NCBI GenBank assembly: GCA_949152475.1
Contig: OX424570.1
Coordinates: 25,292,694 to 25,356,693 of the forward strand
Direction of reading: 5' to 3'
DNA from: Terebella lapidaria
Taxonomy: Eukaryota; Annelida; Polychaeta; Terebellida; Terebellidae
Length of the DNA: 64,000 nucleotides
Position numbers and translations under genes: made by a program. Each line of letters begins with the position of its first letter. Within the stretch, counting starts at the first letter, position 1. Of the stretch, positions 32,250-44,599 are shown piece by piece. The notes under the pieces were generated by a model. It was given only the letters and a program-made list of their open reading frames with translations. It searched no databases and was not told where the DNA came from.

Positions 32250-34150
32250 CAAAACAGTGGGAAAGAGTCCAACAATTAGGGCAGTTTTCCTTCCAGAAGC
32301 AGGTGACGGACTGGTCACCTGATATACAACTGCTTCGATGTAATAGACCGAGAAAACTAATTTCCTGACTGGGAAAAGGAAAAAAACACTAAATACACTC
32401 AGAACAATATGTGAAACTTGATGGCATATTCCTTCAGTAATATTGTATTTCAACGAGATAAATGTGTCTGCAAGGTGTATTAGTTCTGCTAAGCTGAATT
32501 ATTAATCGGCCCGGCAACATAACGTGTGTATGACGTGTAGTATATGTCCATACTAAGTAAACTCAATCTCATTTCATTATTATATGGTTGACCAACAAGT
32601 AAGAATGGCCTGTCAGGTACAGTTCTCACCTTCGTACGTCTATCTAATCAGGGTGAATCTGTTCTTCTCACCAAGTCATTTACACAGCACAATCCAGTCA
32701 CAAGATTATATTTGTAACATTCCTTTCACACTTTGAGCATACCTATCACGCAGTATTACATGCCAACGACATGGTATGGATCAGATACCCAGAGCTTAGC
32801 GCTATTTGAAGAACAGCAATCTATGGGCCACCAACCAGTGTTGTCAGAGGGTAGGTGAAAGCAGAGCAATTAAATCTGACATGTTTTGTTATGAACTGGA
32901 TGGAGGAATGCATTTAACCTTCTTCAAGGAGAGACAATGGGGGTACTTGAAAGGTTTGATTTGCATCCACAACAGAGCATGTTGTCTACAGTCAAGACAT
33001 TGATAGGAAAAATCATTACTTTTTCAAACTGTTCCGTATACATTGATTTAAAATGAGAGTCCAGAAAAATTATATGAATATAACTTAAAACAGTATAGGT
33101 ACTTTTTTTTTTATTCAGCCCCCATCCTGGTAAATATCCTGGTTACCATGTGTACTGGGATATGTACATATATATATGGCATCGTTTGTAGGGCCCAAGT
33201 ATCATATCCTGCGCCTTCCTCTATATTCAATAAGGATTAAATAGGTGCGAGACGGATTAAACGGTATGTTTTCAGTGGACGAGTAGTATTAAGGAGCAGT
33301 GTACGGTACTTGGGCCGTTTGTAGTTAGGGCCAAGTAGACAAACTGGATGAGCTGACATTTGCGGATAGATTATGCCGGATCATGAGAACATGCATGATG
33401 TTAATATATCCCAGTTATGTTCTGGTAATGTGCGTGTGCAATTTTATACATACATATCATGCAAGTAGTATTTGATGGCAAAAGGTAGCCAGACGTTTAA
33501 TTTATCATCATCTAGACTGCATGGGAAATAAACACGATATACATTTAACGTAGTTAATTGTGTAGATTATGTGTAAACTATGTAAATCAAGTGTTACTTT
33601 ACGTCTAAATATGCTCGCCTGACTGACTGACCCACTGAGTCGAGTTTATATCCATACAGTAACCTCTTCACAACTCACTGTGCATCCGCGGACATTTGTA
33701 TGGAATTATGTTCGGACATGTTGATGATACAAATATACATGAGAACACGTGCATCGCATATAATGTATGCAGGCTAAATGAAAATATGGTGAACAAAAAT
33801 ATGGTGTGCAAACAGGTAGCGTCGGATATGGGCGGTTCTAAACCTTGGCACGGTCAGTCACCCAATTCACCAGATCGAAAAGATACACAGCGGTAAAAAT
33901 AACTGGAAATTGTGGTACATTAAGACATTTTATAATACATTATGAAAGAGTGATCTACTTCGAACAATAATTCCCATTATAGTCAGATTTTTGCTCGCCC
34001 CATGTTGATTGTTAAGCGCCGTGAGGGTGAACTATTCTATGACGTAGACTAGCAGCATTGATTTATCTCAACATGACCATGTTCTATCTATGGCATGATT
34101 TCCGTTCTGTCATTGTGTGTGTCTTGTATGTAATTGAACTGTGCCCCCGT
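32250..34150 (+). repeat. Duplicated module, copies at 44.6 and 49.9 kb
   Basis: Shared landmarks with 44600-46140 include AACAATTAGGGCA (32270), GACTGGTCACCTGATA (32308), CTCAATCTCATTTCATTATT (32563) and CTTCTCACCAAGTCATTTAC (32663). Part of it (32690-33005: ACACTTTGAGCATACCTATC, CAGAGCAATTAAATCTGACA) is found again at 50320-50890. Identity is moderate and decreases to the right. The MITE at 33192-33316 interrupts it. No coding sequence common to the three copies was found. Confidence 0.7.
33192..33316 (+). mobile_element. hAT-type MITE, 125 bp, 8-bp target duplication
   Basis: The inverted ends start GGCCCAAGTATCATATCCTG and finish ACGGTACTTGGGCC. The duplication GTTTGTAG flanks it exactly (33184-33191 and 33317-33324). 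A related copy lies inverted at 55166-55293. An 8-bp duplication and short inverted ends fit hAT-derived MITEs. The element is too short to code for a transposase. Confidence 0.9.
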
Positions 34151-34975
34151 TTCTCTGCTGGTTCGACCCTAATAATAGTGTAAGTGAAACAGACGTGAAA
34201 ACATCTATTAGAGCTATTTACTTGGGCTACTTACTTCGGATGTCATTGAGGTTCCCACACGAAATCGAAAAGTATGTCTGAATGGCATAATGTGTGCCAC
34301 TTGGTTCTCTGCATGTTTTTGCTATTTTGCTGTTCGTCCACATGAAAAATAATTTTTAAAGCAGGGAACTGCGAAACAACTGAATGTGAGGTTTTGTTAT
34401 GGTGTCTGAAAGGATGATTGATGATGGTTGAGAGAAAGGTTCAACTTGCCATTCAACTGTGATATATAATTTGGAGATAAATACTACATTTAATCCTTGG
34501 TTTCAAGAAACTATATCGTACCACAATAATTCCACTACACCTGACATTAATATTATAAACGAGTCTATGATGCACTCACACTTCACCCCCGTAACTATTT
34601 TTGTTTCTCACTATTTGACTTTGGTGAATTACTTTGGTGAACCCCTATCCAACCTATTATCCAGTATATATCTCGGGAAAAAAATGAACATCTATATTTT
34701 TGCTTTTACCGAATATGTATATATTATGCTTGTACAAACCATCGTTCCGTGCTGAATGTATTGTGTTCGGCTACATAAATATCAGTTTTACATGTATCCC
34801 CCGCTGTTCGATTCCAGTTGAAAGAGCTGATAAAGCATTCTGGGCCCTTGGTATCCATCTTAGACAGTCCCTCTGACAATTCAACACATTTTTCCGATTC
34901 GCATATCATTTTTGAATCTCGTTCACATCGTTGATCTCCTTTGTGCGAGATGTCTGGCACTTGAATCCTGCTTGA
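34151..34975. other. Intergenic, nothing recognised
   Basis: AT-rich, with frames at 34459-34755 (plus) and 34724-34960 (minus) that match no family and have no conserved counterpart in the other copies. Confidence 0.4.
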
Positions 34976-36284
34976 ACGTTTTATATCTTATACATGAAGA
35001 CATAATTTACCCTTGCATCGAATGTGTTGGTGAAAAATAAAAGTTCCCAGTGTTGAAAGGGTTTCCCATTTGCATATTTCACTGACTAGAGACTGACTCA
35101 ATCTGGATGATTAACATTTACACTTCCGAGATTGTTTATTTACAATCTACCTCACATCTGTAGTTGTGTATTTTCCAAAGGACCATTATATGTTAGTGGG
35201 TTTCTACTGTTAATTATTCCTTCGATGTGACTCGGTTTTAGATGCTGACACACAGTGTTTGCATATTTGTTCTGGTAGCTCGCTTGTTCTAAAACATCAA
35301 ACTGCATGCCAGGAAATCTGCAAAATGGTATGAACTAAATTGAAAATTTTAAATTATTGTGTGCATATAACTGCTTTGTTTGACACAATTGCTTACAATT
35401 TCACATTTGATAATACCTGCCCCAAAAATGATTAAACTCGAACAGTTACACAATTTGTATCTATTATTCCACTCATAACTGGGGATAATTGTGCACTCTT
35501 AATTCGCTGAGTCAGGAACATAAGAGGCGTCTGATTGAATTGAATGCGAAGTCCATGAAAGTAAAAGAAGCAGAATTGTGCTGTGGACAGCAGATGATTC
35601 AGCCGTGTTGGTAGTCATCATGGAATTCCCTGTCCTGGAAAAGACACTTTAGATTTGCTTTATTTCCTTCCATGTTAAATGTCACTGAAAGGGGTACTCT
35701 GTTTTCTATTGTACTTTGATGTGGATAAAAATATTGAAAAAAAAACATCTGATATGAAGGAGATTTTTGTTAATGCATTTTTGCAAGTAGAAAATTAAGT
35801 TTTGTAGTGGGCAACAGTTTATGACTCTTATTGCAAATATCTAAGTGTTTAAGTGAATCAGAACAGAAAATCTCACGTCTTGGGCTATCGAGACGTTCAA
35901 TTGAGGTTGTTCGCATTCATGGCGAAACTCTCCTACCATATATTGGTGACACAGATTGTTTACTGCAACAAAATATTCTAGATCGAACCACAGCCTGTTC
36001 AAATGCATTCATACTGTATAGGAGATTATCATTCCCATATATAAAAAATCACCCTTAGTACAAATTGATTTTTGAGTATAGATAGTCATATATATTCATG
36101 GGCGAACATTTCTAAATCTGTGTAGCGCAAGAGCCATGATGATTATGAGGACCAGAATGGTTCTCCTCGGACTCGTACAGTGATTGGTAAGATGATTGTT
36201 GTTGGGATTCAGGTTTCATGTTCACTTGGTGGTATTCTCATTGTAAGGGCACACCTGATTAGACGATTTGTACCACGTGACAAT

Positions 36285-36560
36285 CCTACATACGCTATAT
36301 TGGACAGCGAAAGTCTATATTGGACGGCAAAAATGTATATTGGACGATGTTGTGCTTATCAGCCAATGAGAGCGCGTGTGACATGTGAGTTTACCCCACT
36401 CTGGGGTAAAAAGAACGTGGCTTGTGTTCGTTTTGACTCCGTAAATAAAATTGCAAATGTTGGATGTTGAGAGTCAGAAATGTCATATTGCCTCGGCCAA
36501 TATGACATTTCTTCATCCCGTCAACTGTATATTGGACTCATCAACATCCAACATTTGTAT
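36285..36560. repeat. Fold-back MITE-like element with nested hairpins
   Basis: Outer arms GCAAATGTTGGATGTTGA (36452-36469) and CAACATCCAACATTTG (36542-36557) pair. Inside them AATGTCATATTG and CAATATGACATT form a second near-perfect stem around CCTCGGC. To the left, TATATTGGAC recurs three times (about 36297, 36320, 36341), and once more at 36525 inside the hairpin. The 96-codon frame 36180-36470 overlaps this element and is not a gene. Confidence 0.7.
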
Positions 36561-38611
36561 ATTATTTTCTTTCTGAAAACACCATTTCGTCGCCATATTT
36601 GACAATACTGCATACTTCTTTCTGTTCACTTCCATGGAGATACTGGTGTTGATTCTGTTGGAGATTTTTCAATCGATACATATTTATTTTCAGAAAGAGC
36701 ACTCCTCACAGAGACCTCGGTCTGAAGTGTACTAAATGAGCCATAGAAATTGAATATAATTGTCAAGCTCAGTGTGTGTAAGAAACAATGTTTTAAAGAA
36801 AGAGCTATGAGAGTTTCGGTTATGCCCTGTCAAACTTGCTTGATGTGTATATGCCTACACGGATATGGTTTCATCATTCAGTAATTTGTGCTGCTTTGCT
36901 TCTATAATATCTTGGCCCTAATACCTAATTATTTTACTTCATTTGTTCCCAATAATTAACGGGATTATACCATTTATACATCAATTCCACGTTTGATAAC
37001 TGAAAATGTATGGGAACCAACAAATCAACAGTGACAGGAGTACCATTTTGTTTCTCCAATTAGACGCCGAAATGAGCAGTCATTCCTGGAGGCTAGCACT
37101 TGTGACAACACAAAAGAGATACCCACCGCTCCGTTTCATTTGCAAAAACCAAACGGATATTTGATAAAACCCTGTGTCATGGAGACAATAAATAAACGAC
37201 AACTACGCATGATGATTCCATTTAATATCACAGCTTATCATACCACCATTACTATGACACTTCCAGCAGTTCTTCATGATTTTTTTCTACGCCACAAGTT
37301 AATCGGAAGCAACAGTTTGGGAAAACAAAATCTGATAAATGCTTGATCTGTTAGTGGTTGGTCTTCGGTTATCCAATGTAGCAGTACATATCATGTTATA
37401 TGGCTCATAACCGTCCAGTATTTGTACTATTTTGTTCATCCTTCAATTCAATCTCTTTTATGTAATAGTACCTAAGTTAATGACAGCTAAAAGATAATGC
37501 TGTGTTCTATGTAGATGAGAACACAGTATGATGTGCTTATATATGACATTTCAAATCTATCCCCTTTCGTGCATGCTTTTTATTAGCAATTTGTTGCTAT
37601 TTTCAACCCACAATTTTGATAGTAATGAACAATTTCCTACTAATTGTTTCCAGTCAGACACGCAAATGATGCTGCAACAGTTCAATATTGTCCATCAACA
37701 GGATAGAAATAGATTGTATAATTTGTTGTTGTCTGACCATCTATGAACTTTTGGTATTTGAAAAGATCAAAAATAATATGTGGGTAATCACTTCATATTT
37801 CTAGCATAACACGTTTGTCATCCAAGTCTTGAATAAATAATTGTGAAAAAGTAAAATATCTGTTCAAGAAAAAGGACTTCCAATTTCAGAATTTGGCTGG
37901 AGGAAAAATGAGAGGTGAGACCTCTTCACGTTGGCAAGCTACAACAACATTGACAATAATCATGCTCTTGACAAAACAAGCTCATGCTCCGTCTGCAAGA
38001 ACATATTGTCTGGCCTTTATTTAGTGTGTCAAAACGTATCCAGGTCCTGATAGATCTCTATTTTCTGATGTGTGCTGAAACAGAGAACGTCATTAGAGCA
38101 GCCATCTGAGGTGACAGGTGACAATCTTGTTACCCCACACCCATCTGCTTAGTGATAATGGATCCGACAAGTCTATTGGTCTGAACATGAGCCTGCTGAC
38201 AAGCTGCGTACTGGATTTTTCTATTCCCGTGTTTGAACAAATCAATACCAGCATTGTTTTTTTTCCTGTTCACGAGTGTACGTAGTATATATGTAGGATA
38301 TCTATATGCAATATATGACAATGGATCCATGCCTTGTAACTGAATACATGAAATGGACACGCTAAAAATATTGGCCAAATGGTAATTATTTTTCAAACAT
38401 GAATGATATTGCTGAATAATTGTTTTGTTTTAGATGCATTAAAATATGGTTGCCCTACGTAGTTAACATGACATGATGCTCTCGTACACCTCGAAATATG
38501 ACTGTGGTTTTCGGTTGCAAGTGCGTGTATGTGTAGTTGTGCGCAATTGTATCGATTAGAACTGCAAGAAGGAATGGAGTGAAATGAAGTATGCAAATTA
38601 AATGTGTTAAT

Positions 38612-38735
38612 GAATGTAAGTATCAATCTATTACCAATAATACAATCAGATTTTGATGATGCCAACAAAAAACGTAAAATACAACATTTTGCAATAGAAA
38701 CAAAGCCCGACCAAATAGTTTATCGAAAGACACAC
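38612..38735 (+). repeat. Third copy of the GTAAGTATC dispersed repeat
   Basis: It matches the first 120 bp of 15150-15461 and of the inverted 11556-11872 copy: GTAAGTATCAATCTATTACC, AAACGTAAAATACAACATTT, AAGCCCGACCAAATAGTTTA. It is truncated after about 120 bp. Confidence 0.8.
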
Positions 38736-39640
38736 AAATATATTACAAAAAAAATGAAACAGTGGTTAGCAATGTAATCGGTTGACATATATATAGGGAA
38801 CCGGTATATTGAGAATATACCTGGGTTCAGATACGTCGCATGAACATGATATATGTCATGCACATGTAATATGTTCATCACTATCGTTTGCGTGACATTC
38901 AATCGACTTCAATGTCATAATACACTGGAACTTGTAAATTCAGCTCTCTTTTTTTAAAAAATATTTTCATTGAAAAGTTACTTAGATCTGAACGTCAAAA
39001 AGGGCATTACTCATTTCTGTAATATATTGGATATCATGGATTTATCATGGATATCATGCAGATACTAATAGTGGCAATATCTACTGAATGATATCATTGT
39101 GTATATCATTGGATTATACGTCACATACATCACACACACGAGAAAGTATCAATATTCTGGAACAGTGCCGGTATTGCATTTTTATTCCAGTAAGTTTCCC
39201 ATACAAGTGAATAAACCAAGTTTGCTGTGAGTTTTGCAGTCGATACGCAGTATATAGCTGACGAGGAATTTGATTTGGTCTTTGAATGCTGATTATAACA
39301 ACATGCTTCTTGTCATCACCAGAAAGTTTGTTATATTAAAGTAAGTCAAGATGGAATCGATAAACAATTATAACCATCGAGGGTAAAATATTGTTATTTT
39401 ATGTCGTTCGAGAAAAGCCTGTTAGTATTATGATTTCTGCATTGGTAAAATTTCAACAATAACAATATGGCCGCCATCCTCATATGTTTCTTTATAATTG
39501 GTTATCTCGGTCAAGTAGCAACACAAACGTTTCTTAACATTTAATGAGTTGAAACCCTCCGTTATCGATAACTACTCGTATTTAGTCCGTAGTCCCGATC
39601 TATCATTAGAAATGTTTTCATTTATCACGCGCTCAAAGCA

Positions 39641-41055
39641 GGAATTGTCATGTTCTCTTCATGTCCTGCAGTTATATTATATGCGTTGATAAATTGAGTT
39701 ATTACCACATAACCCATATTTTTATACTGATCAGTCTTATATCCATAACAAAAAAATACGATCGTTTCTGAAGGAATTAATACGAGACTCATCATCTGTT
39801 AGTACTCCGTGTTCAACATCTACAGTAGTACACCAGTTTATATTTGTTGATGTATTTCCCCTATAGATGAAGTTTCAGCTACTCTTCTAAAAACAACAAC
39901 AACACAACTAATTGATGTCATGATGGTCAAACAGGAAGCATAGACAAGGTAGAAGACTTACCTTGACCATGACATTTTCTCAATGCACAGCGTGTATTCT
40001 GTTCAGTTCCCCTATCAGATATATGGACGAAAAGTCCAAGAATCGCAGACCGTATTCGTGTTTCCATGGAGTCACTAGTCTGGCAAATACGTCAGAGACG
40101 GACACAATTACCTCGGGACTTTTTTCCTGTTAGCCGAGAAACTAATGTTAACACTGAAAACACCTCGCGCACTAATATGATAAAGTGCTGATTGTACCAA
40201 ACCATATGATACTAATTCGCAGCATTTTCCTAGAATATTGTGAACGATATCGAACAACAGTATGCAATCAAATTTTCATATATTTCAATTCATGCATCAG
40301 TAGTGATATACAATATTTATGACTACTGATACTTTTATTTGGGTAATGATATGAGTATGAAAATATAATATTCTGGTCAGTGCACATCTGTAGTTGCCAT
40401 CGTACGGCAATACACCAACGATACTATGCTTGCTCATTCAGTTCTTGCAAACTACATTTCACAAAGAAATACATGTTTCCATTTATTTTCCTCATATAAT
40501 ATTGATCTAGATGCCTGATGGTCGTGAAATGATTCTCGACAGAATTGAAAGAATGGTCATGGAAGTAAACAACACCATATAAAAAGAAATGACAGTTCTT
40601 GTATTAACCAAGTGAGAGGACGAATGACCTAAAACCTGTAGCGATAGAGCCATTTTGTATGTAGCTGCTTCTCTCATGACATGATTTTTTCTAGCGTGAA
40701 CACACTTACCAAAGTGGACTATTGACTCGGTTTTGAGCTATTCAATTATAAAGGGTGTCAAGGCGTTGATCAGAGCAGGTTGATGCAATCAGCCTTCAAA
40801 GCTGAACAAAATTTTTCCAAGGTTCTCCAATGTATTGAAACATTATGATGACGTCACACTATTGTGTGATTATTTTTTAGTAATCAACTAGAAGCCGGGG
40901 ATTCTTAATGCACAATTTCCAACACTTTGAAAAGAATCAACGGTTAGTCATGGTTCATGTTTATTTGCAGGACTCACATATAATATTATTGGATAATTTC
41001 GTGTACATAACCAGTACATGTGATATTACATATTACATAACGGCATTTCAAGTTC
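39641..41055. other. Intergenic, nothing recognised
   Basis: No protein family, RNA gene, tandem array or element could be recognised. Confidence 0.45.
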
Positions 41056-41059
41056 AGAG

Positions 41060-41345
41060 TTATGTTGATTGGCAACTGGTTTATGTTTGTGATGGGACAT
41101 TCAGAGCTTGGATCTTCCGTAGCGCTAATTGTGCTTGAGATTGCTGCACTGATCTTCTTGCGCTTGGCGTCGGACACGCGCTTGTACGGACGGACACAAC
41201 CAGAGAACGATGACCAGTAGGTTCACATATCAGCTGCTCATCTATATCTTGTTCAAACATACGCGAAGCGACTGTGGCTCGTAAGGAATGATTTGTTCGG
41301 AATCCATCTAATCCAGCGTCCTTACAGAGACAGTTTTCATCAACT
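41060..41345 (-). pseudogene. Crypton-like / DUF3504 tyrosine recombinase, C-terminal part
   Basis: On the minus strand the reading gives KDAGLDGFRTNHSLRAT, then FEQDIDEQLICEPTGHRSL, then after a one-base frame change near 41195-41205, VRPYKRVSDAKRKKISAAI. The HxxR of NHSLR, the GHR box and the YKR tyrosine are the C-terminal catalytic elements of tyrosine recombinases. They match the DUF3504 group (KIAA1958, QRICH1, ZMYM), which derives from Crypton DNA transposons and is abundant in molluscs. Only about 90 residues remain here and a frame change cuts it, so it is a remnant. Family recognition is from motif memory. Confidence 0.78.
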
Positions 41346-41622
41346 CATTCTCTCGTTGTTACATTGCCAGATAAGGTAATTTTCCAAATTTTCACAACAA
41401 GAATCTGCTAACATTGTCGTTTATGTCCATTATGCAAAGTAATCTTAGCTGTTCTGTTCAAATGTCGGCATTCCACTCTGAGATGCGCCATCCAACGAAG
41501 CCTCGATTTTCTGGCATGTTGACACAAGTCCGTCGTCTGAGATGTCAGAATATACAGGCCGATACGCCGGAAGATTAGGCCTAAAAGCATGAATCATAAT
41601 TACTGTTAGTTTAATATATCAA

Positions 41623-41865
41623 TTACCACAAACTGTCATCATAGAAACATTTAATCAGAAATACAGCAACTTCGAATAGTCTATACATACTGTTTCGCCT
41701 GTTACTCGTAGTCCGATATCCAATTCGGAGTGTTTTGTCACCAATATTTTCGAGCATCTGTGCTACATCGAACGCTTGATCGCTATCTACAGATGCATTC
41801 AAATCAAAACTGATTTTGCTCTGTGTGATGAAGATATCGTCATCGTCGCTTACTTGCGCCTGCAT
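41623..41865 (-). other. Possible N-terminal exon of the DUF3504 remnant
   Basis: An ATG at 41865 opens 80 codons with an acidic start (VSDDDDIFITQSKISFDL, then SDQAFDVAQMLENIGDKTL). KIAA1958-like proteins often begin with a similar acidic DD-F-TQ stretch, and this frame lies 5' of the recombinase remnant on the same strand. If they belong together, the long central part of the protein is missing. The frame upstream at 41921-42154 (ESYYPRELLHLCVIDY) is unidentified. Confidence 0.3.
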
Positions 41866-42269
41866 TTTGTCAGTGTGAAGTCGATTGCAATTGTATTTAT
41901 ATCATGTTACTCGCAATGGTTCAGCGATTTAAGGAATCCACACTTTCTGTTTGCGCGCATGCAGAATTGAACGTTGCACATATCACAAATTTTTCATCTT
42001 CTTGGGTTAAGTTGCTGTTGCAGTTGAAACACAAATAATCGATAACACACAGATGCAGAAGCTCTCTGGGATAATAACTCTCGATATTTTGATTACAATT
42101 ATTCTGAACAAATCGTCTCCCTTGCTCTTGGAAATGGTGAGGTGTTAAGCGCACGGTTGTGTAATATTAAGTAAAATACTATTAGCACCAAATGCCTTCC
42201 AGATGCCACCGGTTTTATACTGTTCACCCAGAGCGACCGTATGATAAATTCAAACTGAAGGTAAAACAA

Positions 42270-42560
42270 GTGATGTCTACCATGTTTATGTAGTCAGACT
42301 CTCCTATCTGTTTATATACAAATCATCCACCATGTAAGTTATATGGAGTGATTATGTCCTGTTTTTTGTTGTCCTATCGCAAGATGTTGATGGAACTTCC
42401 TTTCAGTGGGGAAGGGAATTATGTTTGTTTATGTCGCAAAGACAAACACACAATTTTTTTTAAGAATCATGAACAAAACTTTCGCTGGAGGGAAGAAAAT
42501 AAAGCTCGGTGTGGTCATATGGAGCTTAAGTAAGTTGTCAAATAAAATATCCGTTGTGCA
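42270..42560 (+). repeat. Duplicated module, partner of 26330-26620
   Basis: Shared strings in order are ACAAATCATCCACCATGTAA, GTTATATGGAGTGATTATGT and CCTATCGCAAGATGTTGATG. The copy is diverged. The two open frames across it (42348-42533, 42406-42594) have no counterpart in the other copy. Confidence 0.6.
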
Positions 42561-44595
42561 AGCCCTCCCTTTGGTCCTATCATCATGTCCTTAATAATGA
42601 GGTGATAGCTATTAATTTAGAAATTAACGTCATATCGATTCAGTGAATTATGGGTCATACCACGTGATGAAAAACTGACAGTTTGCTACATTCTAAGATC
42701 AAATATGCATGAAAGCTGACATTATTATATTGTGTAAGTGGCACGAAACTTTCGTGTCATAACAGCTTTATATATTCCATGGATTGTTCTTCAGTCCTAC
42801 TGAAAATATCGTGGCAAATGATGGTCGAGAATGATCAAATATGGTCAATATCGTTCATCACATGTCTTTTCTTGCAATATTTTGCTGATTTATGCGGTAA
42901 ATAAGGCGACAAAAAGAGAGCAATAATATTTTGAGACCAGAAACACCTGGTCAAACCTTATTTCGAGAATATAGCGTTTTAATTACGTGCCACGATAGCT
43001 AAAGTCGGCGCATAATTTATTGGCGCGAACCTATCTCGTCATATCTCATATTTTACTGACTTATATTAATTGAAATTTATATAAAGTGAAAACGGCACTA
43101 TGACGATTATGAGACAATGGTTGTTTTTCTGCCGTGTGCGTTTCTCGTTGGTATATTTAGGAAAATTCATTTCCTTATGGTGTTTTAACATGGCAATTCT
43201 AGCTTGCCTATTTGATGCCGTATGGGGTTCAGACGAATCAATGGAACAGCCGATCTGAAGAGGGGCCATCTCAAAGAAAATACAATGGTCACGAATGAAA
43301 AATTGTTTTATTACTCCTGCTTGAAAATATTTGACATTCAAGAATTCACAATCACACGAAATTCACGGGAGTTATTCAGGCCGAATCTGATCATACCTCC
43401 AACAGTTGCTGAAGGTAAAAGACAACTTTTCGCTCGTATATACTATATGCATATATGTACATGTATGGTATATAGGGTACGTGTATTTTGGTTCATCTGC
43501 CAAGGAATATAAGCCCATGTGCGGTACGTTTATTATGATCAATATTTTGATTGATTGATCAACAGCGCACCAGCACAAATATTTTGGCATTTTCCTGAAA
43601 GCAGGCATGGTATCTTTGAGACAGTCCCTTAACCAATACTGGGCTGAGCTATATGATTTGACTCAGAGGACTAAGCCCAGACCAACGCGAGCATAGCCGG
43701 GTATGATACAAAGTTGATAAAAAAATTAGGCACCCAAATCCTCAATTCGTATATTGCTTAATATTGAATATGTTCATTTGTTCAGCTATAACAATGTACT
43801 TTAATCAAACATAGCTTTGTGTCCTATTCTGCCTGTGACACATAGTTTCTCGCCCAAATATACAATAATACTCTCAACCATTCCGGGACCTCAAACTGTG
43901 ACCACTACCACTGGTCAGCCCAATGATTTTTCTGAGCTGTTGCATTGACATTCACCACTGTTTGACTGTGTGCTTTCCCGCTCGTTGTTGCAATGGTAAA
44001 ATCCCAGTTAGAATCGTATTTATTGGAATATTAGTCTTCTGTGTGAAAAACAAACTTCGAATTCAGGTCAGCGACTTTGGTCACAGGCTTGTTCAAACGT
44101 TGCCTGAATTTGATATAATGCAAGCCAGTAAGTTCTGATATGTCATGAGATATGTTCACGCCAATGAATTATGCGCCAACTTTAGAACCTCGTCGCGCTT
44201 CGCGCCGCTTGTTCCCGTCAATGTATGACCTGAATCCTTATCCACAACATCTGATGCAGGGTGACATTATTTGCGAGAGAACTGATCCATAAGTAATCAA
44301 CTTTGATGGAGTGTCCCGATTAGAAGCCACGAAATTCCCCTCGTTGCAATTCCCACTGCGTGTAAAGCGTAATTATCCTTTCATTTCGTGGTGATTGCTG
44401 TGTCTCACTGTTCTGGAACAATTGACTAGTGTAAATGTTACATGTGGGCAGTCGTTTTTACTTTCTTGAAAAGCATCTTGTTGATTGAAGATTCTGAACA
44501 TCTATGAATATATTTATTGACCTCCAATATTTTGTAGGACCACATGCACATTAATGACATATACGTGAAGTGGTGGTAAATTTACCGTCGGAGTC
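42561..44595. other. Intergenic, nothing recognised
   Basis: Frames at 43066-43341, 43222-43512 and 43923-44138 are under 100 codons, overlap on opposite strands and match no family. A sentence of low-complexity TATATGCATATATGTACATG occurs near 43444. Confidence 0.4.
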
Positions 44596-44599
44596 ATTA

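Larger units (their letters stand above)
34980..39640 (+). repeat. Older diverged copy of the A/B unit
   Basis: Blocks occur in the same order as in copies A and B. Bases 35060-35830 match 10670-11440 and 48200-49760. Bases 36990-37350 match 12400-12740 (TCAACAGTGACAG, GACGCCGAAATGAG, CAAACGGATATT). Bases 38612-38735 match 15150. Bases 39225-39620 match 13975-14300 and 24620-24970 (AAGTCAAGATGGAATCGATA, GGTCAAGTAGCAA). Divergence is much higher than between A and B. The frames inside (35831-36058, 37140-37346, 37528-37746) are not shared with A or B. Confidence 0.65.

Noticed and set aside
36180-36470. 96-aa secreted or membrane protein
   Set aside because: Half of the frame lies in the fold-back element and it is absent from aligned copies.
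41921-42154. 77-aa minus-strand ORF with YYPRELLHLCVIDY
   Set aside because: It looks somewhat protein-like, but I recognise no family, and its link to the recombinase remnant is not shown.
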